Source: Deltaproteobacteria bacterium
Lineage (GTDB): Bacteria; Desulfobacterota_C; Deferrisomatia; Deferrisomatales; JACRMM01
NCBI GenBank assembly: GCA_016218905.1
Contig: JACRCS010000037.1
Location: 1 to 55,388, forward strand
Length of the DNA: 55,388 nt
Direction of reading: 5' to 3'
Numbering within the stretch: position 1 is the stretch's first letter; each line of letters opens with the position of its first letter. The notes under the pieces are model-generated. The model worked only from the letters and a program-made list of their open reading frames with translations, was not told where the DNA came from and did not search any database. Positions 32,458 to 41,027 of the stretch are shown here, piece by piece. The translations under genes were made by a program, and so were the position numbers.

Positions 32458-32502
32458 TTAGCTAGCGGTCGCTAAAGTATCGTCTCGGCCCGCGGGTGTC
32501 AA
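32458..32502 (-). promoter_or_regulatory. Promoter P2 with overlapping TetR-type operator
   Basis: On the minus strand: -35 TTGACA (32497-32502), 17-bp spacer, -10 TACTTT (32474-32479), then TTAGCGACCGCTAGCTAA (32458-32475) containing the perfect inverted repeat TAGCG-AC-CGCTA and overlapping the -10 by two bases. The operator matches that of P1 at 15 of 18 positions, and both promoters start CCCCGTTGACA. It should drive dctPQM and the rest of module C. The remaining part of the 340-bp gap (32281-32621) holds only the hairpins listed here. Confidence 0.78.
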
Positions 32503-32514
32503 CGGGGGAAAATC

Positions 32515-32530
32515 CCGGTGACAAAACCGG
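32515..32530. terminator. Possible terminator hairpin after the peptide ABC operon
   Basis: CCGGT-GACAAA-ACCGG forms a 5-bp stem; on the minus strand it is followed by GGATTTTCC. It lies about 100 bp past the stop of the last ABC gene and just upstream of P2. Weak stem, so low confidence. Confidence 0.3.
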
Positions 32531-32621
32531 CGCTCCTTTCGGTGCCTCCGGCAGCTGCGCTCATCGGCGCGGAGGGGCGGCGGCGAAGGCTCGTGCGGGA
32601 GCCTCCGAGAGCTCCTCCGGG

Positions 32622-33635
32622 CTACTTCCCGTCGATCCTCGTGCAGGTGACGCTGTGGCCCGGTGCGACCGGGAGGAGCGGCGGGACGGCGCTCCGACAC
32701 TCCGGGATCGCCAGCGGGCACCGGGGGTGAAAGCTGCAGCCCTCGGGCGGGCGCAGGGGGCTCGGGACGTCGCCCTTGAGGAGGAGCCGCTCGCGCCGCG
32801 CCTCGACGAGCGGGTCCGGCACCGGGACGGCCGAGAGCAGCGCCCTCGTGTACGGGTGGAGCGGGTTCTCGTAGAGCGACCTCCAGTCCGCGAGCTCGAC
32901 GATCCGTCCCAGGTACATCACCCCGACACGGTCGCTGATGTGCCTCACCACCGAGAGGTCGTGGGCGATGAAGAGGTAGGTGAGGCCCAGCCTCTGCTGC
33001 AGCTCCTCGAGGAGGTTGATGATCTGGGCCTGGATGGAGACGTCCAGCGCGGAGATCGGCTCGTCGCAGACGACGAGGGAGGGGTCCGTCGCGAGCGCCC
33101 GCGCGATGCCGATCCGCTGCCGCTGCCCGCCGCTGAACTCGTGGGGCACGCGATCTGCCAACGCGGGGTCGAGGCCCACCATGCGGAAGAGCTCGGCGAC
33201 CCGCTCCCGGTACCGGCCGTTGCGGGCCGTCCCGTTGACCCGGAGCGGCTCTCCCACGATACTCCCGGCGGTCTGCCGGGGATCGAGGGAGCTGTAGGGG
33301 TCCTGGAAGATGAGCTGGAGGCGGCGGCGCAGCGGGCGGAGCTTCCTTCGGGGCAGGTGCCCGATGTCGCGGCCCTCGAAGAAGATCTGCCCGCCCGTCG
33401 GTTCGCAGAGCCGCAGGAGGCAACGGGCGACCGTGGTCTTGCCGCAGCCGCTCTCGCCCACGAGGCCGAGGGTCTCCCCCCGCCGGAGCTGGAAGCTCAC
33501 CCCGTCGACGGCCTTCACCTGGGCGACCTCGCGGCGAAGGAGTCCCCTCGTCACCGGGAAGTACATCCGCAGGTCCCTGACCTCGGCGATCTTCTCCTCC
33601 GCGGTGGGCTCCACGGCGCACGCGTCACCGCCCAC
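32622..33635 (-). CDS. dppF: Peptide/nickel-type ABC transporter ATPase (DppF/OppF)
   Basis: 337 residues. Walker [17 protein letters not shown]-loop [12 protein letters not shown], signature [15 protein letters not shown], Walker [14 protein letters not shown]-loop FIAHDLSVV. The C-terminal oligopeptide-transport domain has cysteines in [15 protein letters not shown], which bind [4Fe-4S] in some relatives. GTG at 33635 follows GGAGGAGG and overlaps dppD by 11 bases. Last gene of module D. Confidence 0.95.
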   Translation of the reverse strand: MGGDACAVEPTAEEKIAEVRDLRMYFPVTRGLLRREVAQVKAVDGVSFQLRRGETLGLVGESGCGKTTVARCLLRLCEPTGGQIFFEGRDIGHLPRRKLRPLRRRLQLIFQDPYSSLDPRQTAGSIVGEPLRVNGTARNGRYRERVAELFRMVGLDPALADRVPHEFSGGQRQRIGIARALATDPSLVVCDEPISALDVSIQAQIINLLEELQQRLGLTYLFIAHDLSVVRHISDRVGVMYLGRIVELADWRSLYENPLHPYTRALLSAVPVPDPLVEARRERLLLKGDVPSPLRPPEGCSFHPRCPLAIPECRSAVPPLLPVAPGHSVTCTRIDGK

Positions 33636-34629
33636 GGGCCACCTCCTCCCGGACGAGCCCGTCCCGCAAGCACGCGGCTTCGTGTTCGACGTCCACCCGC
33701 CGCAGCTCCGGGGGCGGGTTCCGGGCGCACTCGTCGCCCCGGAAGTCGCACCGGGGCCAGAAGGCGCAGCGGTCGGGCATGCGGCTCAGGTTCGGCGGGA
33801 CGCCCCGGATCGGCACGAGCTTCGCGCCCTTCGGCTCGTCCAGGCGCGGCACCGACCGGAGGAGCCCCACGGTGTACGGATGGCTCGGCCGGGCGAAGAT
33901 CTCCCTCGTCCTCCCCGACTCCACGATCCGACCCGCGTACATGACGTAGATCCGGTCGGCGTAGCGCGCGACCACGCCCAGGTTGTGCGTCACGATGAGC
34001 ATGGCCGTGTGGAACTCCCGCACCTTCTCCCGCAGGAGCTCGAGGAGCTGCGCCTGGGTGGTGACGTCGAGCGCCGTCGTCGGCTCGTCGGCGATGAGGA
34101 GCCTCGGGTGGCAGGCGAACGCGATGGCGACCATCACCCGCTGCCGCATGCCGCCGCTGAACTGGTGGGGGTACTCGTCGATCCGGTGCGCCGGGTCCGG
34201 GATCCCCATGAGCCCGAGGAGCTCGACGGTCCGCTCCCGGGCGGCCCGTTTGCTCAGCTTCAGGTGGAGGACGAGCGTCTCGACGATCTGCTGCCCGATG
34301 GTGAGCACGGGGTTGAGGGACGTCATCGGCTCCTGGAAGATCATGCCGATCTTCCCGCCGCGCACGGCGCGCATCTGCTCGCTCTCGGGGCCGCACTGGA
34401 GCAGGTCCACTCCCTCGAAGAGCACCTCCCCGCCGACGATCTTTCCCGGTTTGGCGACGAGCTGGAGCACCGAGCGCTGCCCCGCGGACTTCCCGCAGCC
34501 GCTCTCCCCAACGAGCCCCACCACCTCCCCCTCGTCCACGTGGTACGAGATCCCGTCCACGGCCCGGACGGTCCCCTCCTCGAGCCTGAACTCCGTTCTG
34601 AGATCTCTGACTTCCAGGAGGCGGCTCAT
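33625..34629 (-). CDS. dppD: Peptide/nickel-type ABC transporter ATPase (DppD/OppD)
   Basis: 334 residues. Walker [18 protein letters not shown] has an unusual SAG after the Lys-Ser where relatives show SVT; signature [12 protein letters not shown], Walker [14 protein letters not shown]-loop IVTHNLGVV, and C-terminal [17 protein letters not shown] at 34629 overlaps the dppC stop (ATGA). Forms the ATPase heterodimer with the product of 32622-33635. Confidence 0.95.
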   Translation of the reverse strand: MSRLLEVRDLRTEFRLEEGTVRAVDGISYHVDEGEVVGLVGESGCGKSAGQRSVLQLVAKPGKIVGGEVLFEGVDLLQCGPESEQMRAVRGGKIGMIFQEPMTSLNPVLTIGQQIVETLVLHLKLSKRAARERTVELLGLMGIPDPAHRIDEYPHQFSGGMRQRVMVAIAFACHPRLLIADEPTTALDVTTQAQLLELLREKVREFHTAMLIVTHNLGVVARYADRIYVMYAGRIVESGRTREIFARPSHPYTVGLLRSVPRLDEPKGAKLVPIRGVPPNLSRMPDRCAFWPRCDFRGDECARNPPPELRRVDVEHEAACLRDGLVREEVARGR

Positions 34630-35627
34630 ACGGTCCCCCGGAGCCGGGGGTCGATGGCGTCCCGCAGGCCGTCCCCGACGAGGTTGAACGCGAGCACCAC
34701 CAGCACGATGCAGACCCCCGGCGCGAGCGACAGGAGCGGGTTCGAGAGCAGGTACTGGTAGCCGTCGTTCACCATCGAGCCCCACGCCGCGCCCGGCGGC
34801 TTGACGCCGATGCCGAGAAAGCTCAGGGCGGCTTCGGCCAGGATCGCGGCGCCGAGGTTGAGCGTGATCAGGACGATCAGCGGAGGCAGGCAGTTGGGGA
34901 GGATGTGGGCGAGCATGATCCGGAGGTGGCTCGCGCCGATCACTTCCGCCGCGGTCACGTAGTCCGCGCGTTTGACGACGAGCACCTGGCCGCGCATGAG
35001 CCGCGCCTGGGTGGGGACGAGGGAGACCGCGAGCGAGATCATCAAGTTCACCAGGCCCCCGCCGAGGGCGGCCGCGAGCGCCAGCGCGAGCATGATGGGC
35101 GGCACGGCCATCAGCGCGTCGATGAGCCGCATGATGACGGTGTTCACGAGCCCGCCCACGTAGCCGGCCACGAGGCCGAGGAGGATCCCCACGACCGCCG
35201 CGAGCCCGACGGAGACGACGCCCACGGCGAGCGACGTCCGCGTGCCGTAAATGATCCGGCTCAGCACGTCCCGGCCCAGGGGGTCGGTCCCGAGCAGGTG
35301 CTCCCCGCTCGGCCCCTGGGTCGCGGACATCAGGTGCTGCTCGTAGGGGTCCTGGGGCGCCAGGAGCGGCGCGAAAGCCGCCGTGAACCCGAGCAGCCCG
35401 ATCACCAGCGCGCCGGCGGCCACCACCTTCCGGCCCAGGAAGACCCGCAGAAAGCGCTTCGTCCCCGACGCGCGCGGGGGCAGTCCGACGAGGGTGTCGG
35501 CTTCGCCCGACGGGACCACGCACTGCCACGGACGAGCACGGAGCGACACGGACGGAGTTTGATCGGTCCGTGCTCGTCCGTGCTCGTCCGTGGCAGTCCG
35601 TGCCTCTCTTTCCTTTTCACGCTTCAT
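34626..35627 (-). CDS. dppC: Peptide-type ABC permease (DppC) with repeat-derived N terminus
   Basis: 333 residues. From about residue 55 it is a normal DppC (FLGRKVVAAGALVIGLLG, GTDPLGRDVLSRIIYGTRTSL, coupling loop AAEVIGASHLRIMLAHILPN). The first 45 residues, with ATDEHGRARTD and SVSLRARPWQ, are encoded by the inverted repeat at 35520-35603 and are not part of the family. ATG at 35627 overlaps the dppB end; no better start lies between the repeat and the first helix except a GTG at about 35520 without a ribosome site. The insertion has therefore probably been absorbed as a cytoplasmic tail. Confidence 0.92.
   Translation of the reverse strand: MKREKEREARTATDEHGRARTDQTPSVSLRARPWQCVVPSGEADTLVGLPPRASGTKRFLRVFLGRKVVAAGALVIGLLGFTAAFAPLLAPQDPYEQHLMSATQGPSGEHLLGTDPLGRDVLSRIIYGTRTSLAVGVVSVGLAAVVGILLGLVAGYVGGLVNTVIMRLIDALMAVPPIMLALALAAALGGGLVNLMISLAVSLVPTQARLMRGQVLVVKRADYVTAAEVIGASHLRIMLAHILPNCLPPLIVLITLNLGAAILAEAALSFLGIGVKPPGAAWGSMVNDGYQYLLSNPLLSLAPGVCIVLVVLAFNLVGDGLRDAIDPRLRGTV
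35520..35603. repeat. Long inverted repeat built from CACGGAC units, inside dppC
   Basis: Left arm 35520-35553 and right arm 35564-35603 are near-perfect reverse complements (about 34 bp, with a few base differences and a four-base insertion) around a 10-base loop, and both consist of repeated CACGGAC / GAGCACGGAC units. The resulting peptide strings (TDEHGRARTD, SVSLRARPW) look like those left by short CACGGAC repeats in many environmental bacterial genomes. It lies in frame in the 5' end of dppC. Confidence 0.8.
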
Positions 35628-36564
35628 GCCGGACCCGGGGGTCGAAGTAGCCGTACGAGAGGTCGACGGCGAGGTTCGCGAGCGCGACGAAGACAGCGAT
35701 CAGGAGGATGCATCCCTGGACCAGGAGGTAGTCCTTCTCGAAGACGGCCCGCACGAGGAGCCGGCCGATGCCCGGGATGTTGAACACCGTCTCGACGAGC
35801 ACGGAGCCGCCGACGAGGTAGCGCAGCTGGATGCCGAGGAGCGTGACCACCGGGATCACCGCGTTCTTGAGGGCGTGCCGCGCGATGATCACCCGCTCCT
35901 TCAAGCCCTTCGACCGCGCGGTCACGATGTAGTCCTGCCGGATCACCTCCAGCATGCTCGAGCGGGTCTGCCGCGTGAGCGAGGCGAGCGGCACGACCAT
36001 CATGCAGAGGACCGGCATGAGGATCTGCTTCGTGTTGAGCCAGAGGTCCTCGAAGGGGGACGTGTACCCCTGCACCGGCAGCCACCGAAGCTTCAGGGAG
36101 AAGAGGTAGACCCCCAGGATGCCCAGCCAGAAGACCGGAACGGCCATCCCGAGGTTCGCCAGCACCGTGATCGCGGAGTCGAGAAACGTCCCCCTCCGGA
36201 CGGCGCTCACGACGCCCGCCGGGATGGCCGCGAACGTGCTCAGGAGGAGCGCGATGGCCCCGATGTGGAAGGTGACCGGGAGCCGGCTCAGCACGAGCTT
36301 CGCCACGTCCTCGTGGAGCCCGACGGACTTGCCGAAGTCGCCCCGCAGCGCGTTGCCTACCCAGTGGAGGTACTGGACGATCAGGGGCCGGTCGAGCCAG
36401 AGTTCGCTTCGCAGCGCCTCGATCTGCGCCTTGGGGGCCTCCGCCCCGAGCATCGCGATGACGGGGTCGCCCGGAATCAGGTGCAGGAGGGCGAAGGAGA
36501 GGAAGCTCACGAGGAAGAGCACCACCACCGTCTGGGAGAGTCTTCGAAGGATATAGGTAGCCAT
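35617..36564 (-). CDS. dppB: Peptide-type ABC permease (DppB)
   Basis: 315 residues, six helices. N terminus YILRRLSQTVVVLFLVSFLSFALLHLIPGDP is diagnostic of DppB, as are coupling loop ARSKGLKERVIIARHALKNAVIPVVT and VETVFNIPGIGRLL. ATG at 36564. Heterodimer partner of the permease at 34626-35627. Confidence 0.95.
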   Translation of the reverse strand: MATYILRRLSQTVVVLFLVSFLSFALLHLIPGDPVIAMLGAEAPKAQIEALRSELWLDRPLIVQYLHWVGNALRGDFGKSVGLHEDVAKLVLSRLPVTFHIGAIALLLSTFAAIPAGVVSAVRRGTFLDSAITVLANLGMAVPVFWLGILGVYLFSLKLRWLPVQGYTSPFEDLWLNTKQILMPVLCMMVVPLASLTRQTRSSMLEVIRQDYIVTARSKGLKERVIIARHALKNAVIPVVTLLGIQLRYLVGGSVLVETVFNIPGIGRLLVRAVFEKDYLLVQGCILLIAVFVALANLAVDLSYGYFDPRVRHEA

Positions 36565-36604
36565 CGCTCACCCCTCGCCGGTCCGGGCCGCCCCCGGCGA
36601 CCGG

Positions 36605-36690
36605 CGCGTCCGGTCGGTCCTTGCCCGCAATTCAGCCCCTTACTCGGCCGAGCGGCCCTGATGCGCGGGCAGCCCGCCGACGGGCCACGG
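36605..36690 (+). repeat. Dispersed intergenic repeat, copy E (diverged)
   Basis: GCGTCCGGTCGGTCC, TTGCCCGCAATTCAGCCCC, then TCGGCCGAGCGGCCCTGATG and a changed right part, GCGGGCAGCCCGC, which makes its own hairpin. Left-half identity to copies A, D and F is clear. It fills the gap between dppB and the second DUF3237 gene. Confidence 0.55.
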
Positions 36691-37140
36691 TCAGCGCACG
36701 ACGAAGTACTGGAAGAGGGAGTGGTCCGTCCGCCGGTCCGCGCGCCCGACGAAGACCATGCGGCTCAGCCAGTCGTGCGGGCCGGCCGGGACCTCGAAGA
36801 CGGGCGAGACCCGGAAGTAGTAGCTCTCGGGGTCTACCGGCTCGCACGCCTCCATCTTCTCGGCGATCTCCGGCGGCGCGTGGCGGAAGCCCCGGTTCCT
36901 GAGGTAGATGTGGGTCCCGTCGCTCGCCTGGAGGAGGTAGCGCGCGTCGAACTCCACCACGCCGTCCTGCCGGATGTACGGCCAGTCTCCGCCGCCGGGG
37001 AGCACGACCCCCTCGATCCTGGGCCCCTTGAACTCCCCCCCGACCACGGGGACGAAGCCCCGCTCGCCGCCGCCGGAGATGGGGAAGTGGAGCCGCGTGC
37101 CGAGCAGCAAGCGGACTTCGAAGGCAAACTCGAGCTCCAT
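36691..37140 (-). CDS. DUF3237 domain protein (second copy)
   Basis: 149 residues. RGFVPVVGGEFKGPRIEGVV, GGDWPYIRQDGVVEFDARYLLQASDGT and PVFEVPAGPHDWLSRMVFVG run in parallel with the copy at 13625-14086. It lies between the binding protein and permease genes of the peptide-type ABC operon, an unusual place for a non-transport gene. Function unknown; probably an enzyme or binding domain for the imported compound. Confidence 0.88.
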   Translation of the reverse strand: MELEFAFEVRLLLGTRLHFPISGGGERGFVPVVGGEFKGPRIEGVVLPGGGDWPYIRQDGVVEFDARYLLQASDGTHIYLRNRGFRHAPPEIAEKMEACEPVDPESYYFRVSPVFEVPAGPHDWLSRMVFVGRADRRTDHSLFQYFVVR

Positions 37141-37167
37141 GCGCGCCTCGTTTCTCCGACGGCCGGC

Positions 37168-38787
37168 CTACCGGCCGATCCATGCGTCCTCCGGCGTCCA
37201 CTGGGTGTCGGTCGTCGCGCCGAAGCCCGTGTCGCGGACCTCCTGGTGGAAGGCGTTCATCCGCGGCACGTTGTAGGCGAAGTTGAAGAGGGCGTACTTG
37301 TCCACGAGGAGCTTCTGCGCCTCCCAGGTCCACTTCTTCTTCGTCTCGAAGTCCTTCGCGGCGAGGGCCTGGCCGAGAGCGGCGTTGTAGTCGTCGGGGC
37401 AGGCCATCGTGCCCTTCAGGTACGACCGGCACGACGCGTAGACCACGAGGTTGTTCGTCACGTCCGGGCTCACGAGGGATCCCGGCTGCATCATGAGCGC
37501 GTTCTGCCAGCCGTTGTGCAGGATCGTCTTGTGCCGGATCTGGTCCACCGTCTCGATCTCGACCTCGATGCCGACCTTCCGCAGAGCCTCCTGGAAGACG
37601 GGCACGGGGTAGGTGAAGAGGCCCCAGCTCGGCGCGACGAGCTTGGCCTTGAAGCCGTTCGGGTAGCCTGCTTCCGCGAGGAGCTTCTTCGCCTTCGCGG
37701 GATCGTAGGGGTACCCCTTGACGTTCGGGTTCTGCCCCCAGCTCCCGACCAGGGCGTACTGGTTGCTCACCCGTCCGAAGCCGCGGGTGAGCGCGTCGAC
37801 CAGCGACTTCGCGTCGATGGCGTGGCTCACCGCCCGTCTCACCCGCACGTCGGCGAAGGGGGAGTTGGCGTGGCCGCTGTCTCCCACGAGGCAGATCGCC
37901 ATGGCGGAGAGACCTCCGGTCGAGAAGGTGTACTTCCCCTCCTTCTCGAGCTCGTTGACCTCCTTCGGCTCCACGATGAGGGTGGCGTTCACCTCGCCGG
38001 CCCGGAAGGCGGCGATGCGCGACATCGGGTCCTTGATCACCACCCATTCGATCCCGTCGAGGTAGGGCTTGCCCTTCTGCCAATAGCCCTCGAACTTCTC
38101 GTACTTCGCGCCGACGTCGCGCTGCCAGCTCGCGAACTTGAAGGGGCCGGTCCCGACGGGATTCGTCTTGATGCCGTCCGAGCCGGCCTTCTGGAAGGCC
38201 GTGGGCGAGATCATCATGCCCGGGTAGTCCGCGAGGGTGTCGACGAGCGTGCTGCTCCACTCCGACAGGTTGAGCTTCACGGTCGAATCGTTGACGACCT
38301 CCACCGAACTGACGGCCTTGAGCTCCGGGTTAGTCGACGTGCGGTACCGCTCCAGGTTCCACCGGACCGCTTCCGCGTTGAAGTCCGTGCCGTCGTGGAA
38401 CTTGACTCCGCTGCGCAGCGTGAGGGTGACCCACGCGAGGTCCTTCGCGACCTTCCACTCCTTGGCCAGCCAGGGCACCAGCCGCCCCTGGGCGTCGTAC
38501 CGGAGGAGCGTCTCGATCCCGGCCCCCGAGAAGCGGCGGCCCATGCTGCTGAACGGCCGGGCCACGGGGTCGCCGAGCTGGTCGGCGTCGAGGGCGACCG
38601 CGATCTTCAGGCGCCCTCCGGGCTTCGGCGCCGCCTTCGGCACGGCGACCGCCGGTTTGGCGGCCTTGGGCGCGGGCGCGGTCTTGGGCGCGGCCTTGTT
38701 CGCCTCGGCCGCGGCCGGCCCCGCGAACGAAAGGGAGAGGATGAGGCTCACCGGGACCAGGCTCTTCCACCAGCTTCTTCGCTCCAT
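37168..38787 (-). CDS. dppA: Peptide-type ABC substrate-binding protein (DppA family)
   Basis: 539 residues, extracytoplasmic SBP_bac_5 protein. Signal peptide LVPVSLILSLSFAGPAAAEA, then an Ala/Pro/Lys-rich linker (about residues 30-55) before the family start GGRLKIAVALDADQLGDP. Family blocks LRSGVKFHDGTDFNAEAVRWNLERY, NPVGTGPFKFASW and DVRVRRAVSHAIDAKSLV. Length is normal. ATG at 38787 follows GAGGAG. The ligand may be a peptide, but non-peptide ligands are common in such catabolic operons. Confidence 0.93.
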   Translation of the reverse strand: MERRSWWKSLVPVSLILSLSFAGPAAAEANKAAPKTAPAPKAAKPAVAVPKAAPKPGGRLKIAVALDADQLGDPVARPFSSMGRRFSGAGIETLLRYDAQGRLVPWLAKEWKVAKDLAWVTLTLRSGVKFHDGTDFNAEAVRWNLERYRTSTNPELKAVSSVEVVNDSTVKLNLSEWSSTLVDTLADYPGMMISPTAFQKAGSDGIKTNPVGTGPFKFASWQRDVGAKYEKFEGYWQKGKPYLDGIEWVVIKDPMSRIAAFRAGEVNATLIVEPKEVNELEKEGKYTFSTGGLSAMAICLVGDSGHANSPFADVRVRRAVSHAIDAKSLVDALTRGFGRVSNQYALVGSWGQNPNVKGYPYDPAKAKKLLAEAGYPNGFKAKLVAPSWGLFTYPVPVFQEALRKVGIEVEIETVDQIRHKTILHNGWQNALMMQPGSLVSPDVTNNLVVYASCRSYLKGTMACPDDYNAALGQALAAKDFETKKKWTWEAQKLLVDKYALFNFAYNVPRMNAFHQEVRDTGFGATTDTQWTPEDAWIGR

Positions 38788-38829
38788 CGTGCGGCTCCTC
38801 TTCGGGTTGGGTTCCGGTCGGTCGTCTCG

Positions 38830-39609
38830 TCACGGGTCCGTGAAAACCGGCGTGCGTCTCTCGAGGAACGCCGCGACCCCCTCCCTCATGCCCGGCGTTC
38901 CGATCAGCGTCGAAGAGAGCTCCGACTCGAGCTCCTCCCCTCTCGCCTGGGTCTGCCGGACCCCCTCGACCGCGGCCTCCACGGCCGCCTCCACCGCTCG
39001 CGTGCTCTTGGCCGCGATCTCTGAGGCGAGGGAGAGGGTCCGGGGGAGCAGCTCCTCCTCCGGCCAGGCGTGGTTCACGAGCCCGATCCGGTGTGCCTCC
39101 TCCCCGGTGACGGGCAGGCCGGTGAGCATCAGCTCCAGGGCCTTTGCGGTGCCCACCAGCCTCGCGAGACGTTGCGTGCCGCCGAAGCTCGGGATCGTCC
39201 CGAGCCGGATCTCGGGAAGCCCGAGGAGCGCGCCCGTGCTCGCGGTGCGCAGGTGGCAGGAGAGGGCTAGCTCGAGCCCTCCGCCGAAGCAGTTGCCTTT
39301 GACGGCGGCGATCACGGGTCTCCGGAGCGCCTCGATGCGCCGGAAGAGCCCCTTGATGGCCATGGTCCTCTCCGTGTTCTCCTCCGGCCCGGAGATGCTC
39401 CCGAGGTCCTTGATGTCGAGCCCGGAGATGAACGCCTTCTCCCTCCCCGTGAGCACGACCACCTTGGCGCGCCGGCTCTCCACGAGGTCGACGATCGCCT
39501 CGCAGAGGGAGCGGTAGGCCGCGAACGGGAGGACGTTCAGGCGGGACTGGGCGATGGCGAAGAGGGCCACCCCGCCCTCGGTCGTGCACTGGAAGAGCTC
39601 ACTGGCCAT
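38830..39609 (-). CDS. Enoyl-CoA hydratase/isomerase family protein
   Basis: 259-residue crotonase. Oxyanion segments REKAFISGLDIKDL and NCFGGGLELALSCHL; the catalytic loop LPEIRLGTIPSFGGTQRLARLVG keeps the first catalytic Glu (PE). An Ala/Glu-rich helix (VEAAVEAAVEG) lies in the C-terminal part. Expected to hydrate a 2-enoyl-CoA in module D between the ligase and the thiolase steps. Confidence 0.92.
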   Translation of the reverse strand: MASELFQCTTEGGVALFAIAQSRLNVLPFAAYRSLCEAIVDLVESRRAKVVVLTGREKAFISGLDIKDLGSISGPEENTERTMAIKGLFRRIEALRRPVIAAVKGNCFGGGLELALSCHLRTASTGALLGLPEIRLGTIPSFGGTQRLARLVGTAKALELMLTGLPVTGEEAHRIGLVNHAWPEEELLPRTLSLASEIAAKSTRAVEAAVEAAVEGVRQTQARGEELESELSSTLIGTPGMREGVAAFLERRTPVFTDP

Positions 39610-39645
39610 GGAACGCCTCCACCTCGATCGACATGCCGCCTCCGC

Positions 39646-41022
39646 CTACAGAACCGCCGTCAGCCGCGCCACGTCCTCGACCTCCTCGAGTCCGAGCAGG
39701 AGCTCCACCGCCCGCTCCCGCTCGCCGCGCTCGAAGCGCCGCGGCGCGTAGCCGGCGCAGGCCATGAACTTCGCCACGAGCTGCTCCGTGGTCATCGGTT
39801 TCTTCGGATCGCCGCACGGCAGCTCGATCGCCTTCACGAGGGTTCCCTTCGCCGTCTCGACTTCGAGGACGCCCCGGGCCGCCTCGTGCACGGTCCGCTC
39901 CGGGTCGACGACGCACGTGACCTTCTCGGCCAGCGCCAGCACGCGCGGGTCGGCGAGGGCCGTCGGCTCGAAGTGCTCGAGGTCGACCCGGCCGTGGGCG
40001 AGGGCGGTGGCGATGACGAAGGGGACGCTGAACTTCGCGTCGATCCCGGTCTCGGGCCTCCGCTTCCGCTCGAGGGGCTCGCACAGCGCCCGCTGGCTCG
40101 GCCCCACCACCGCGCGGATCTCGCGGATCTCCTCGAGGGAGACCTCCCCCGCGGCCCGCAGGGCCAGGCAGAGCTCGATGTAGGAGTGGGTGAACCGGCA
40201 GCTCGGCCACGGCTTGAAGCTCACGTGCTCGCCCTCGAAGACCTCCCCGAGCCCGCGGGTGAGCGCCGCCGCGTCGTACCTGCCGCCCGCGTAGAGCCGG
40301 AAGAGCCCGGCCGCGCCCTCGAAGGGCTCGTCGAAGGCGGCGACCCCCTCCCGCGCGAGGAGGGCCGAGAGGACGCCCGCCTTGGCGGCGAAGGCGTCCC
40401 GCACGGAGCGGAGGACCGAGCGGGGGCTCGCGGTGATCTCGGCCGTGCACGTCGCCTGGCAGAGCGTGAGCGCCAGGGCGTCGAGGACCTGCTCCTCCGG
40501 GAGGCGGAGGACCTTGGAGGAGGCCGCGGCGGCACCGAACGCGCCGAAGATCGGCGGGAAGTACCAGCCGCTCTCGAACCGCTCCTCGTTCATGACCGCC
40601 ATGCCGAGCCGGCAGGCGAGGTCGCACCCCACCGCGACGGCCGTGATGAGCTCCCGGCCGCTCACTCCCCCGGCGGCTTCGGCGAGGGCGAGCGCGGCGG
40701 GGACGGTGGGCGCGTTGGGGTGGCTGAGCGACCCGTCGTGGGCGTCCTCGAAGTCGAGGGCGTGGGCGAGCGCGCCGTTGGCGAAGGCCGCCATGATCGC
40801 GGTCGCCTTGGCGCCGAAGCCGAGGAGCGTGCTCTCTCCGCGCCCGCCGGCCGCCCGCGCCACGTCCACGAAGGCCTTGCAGCCCTCGCCGAGGGTGCCC
40901 GCGGCGAGGCTCACGCCGACCGCGTCGAGGATGCTCTTCTTCGTCACTTCGACCACGGCGGGAGGGAGGTCCTCGAACCGGGTCCGGGCGACGTGGCGGG
41001 CCAGGGCTGCGGAGGCGTTCAT
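39646..41022 (-). CDS. MmgE/PrpD family protein
   Basis: 458 residues of the MmgE/PrpD fold, whose known members are 2-methylcitrate dehydratase, cis-aconitate decarboxylase (IRG1) and iminodisuccinate epimerase. Hallmarks: ILDAVGVSLAAGTLGEG, FANGALAHALDFEDAHDGSLSHPNAPTVPAALALAE, KPWPSCRFTH and KFSVPFVIATAL. ATG at 41022. No citrate synthase or lyase of a methylcitrate cycle is nearby, so it more likely acts on another hydroxy- or dicarboxylic acid derived from the module D substrate. Confidence 0.92.
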   Translation of the reverse strand: MNASAALARHVARTRFEDLPPAVVEVTKKSILDAVGVSLAAGTLGEGCKAFVDVARAAGGRGESTLLGFGAKATAIMAAFANGALAHALDFEDAHDGSLSHPNAPTVPAALALAEAAGGVSGRELITAVAVGCDLACRLGMAVMNEERFESGWYFPPIFGAFGAAAASSKVLRLPEEQVLDALALTLCQATCTAEITASPRSVLRSVRDAFAAKAGVLSALLAREGVAAFDEPFEGAAGLFRLYAGGRYDAAALTRGLGEVFEGEHVSFKPWPSCRFTHSYIELCLALRAAGEVSLEEIREIRAVVGPSQRALCEPLERKRRPETGIDAKFSVPFVIATALAHGRVDLEHFEPTALADPRVLALAEKVTCVVDPERTVHEAARGVLEVETAKGTLVKAIELPCGDPKKPMTTEQLVAKFMACAGYAPRRFERGERERAVELLLGLEEVEDVARLTAVL

Positions 41023-41027
41023 CGGCG

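Noticed and set aside
35590..39024. 1,144-codon plus-strand open frame
   Set aside because: Antisense to dppB, DUF3237 and dppA; it reflects codon-position GC bias and not a real protein.
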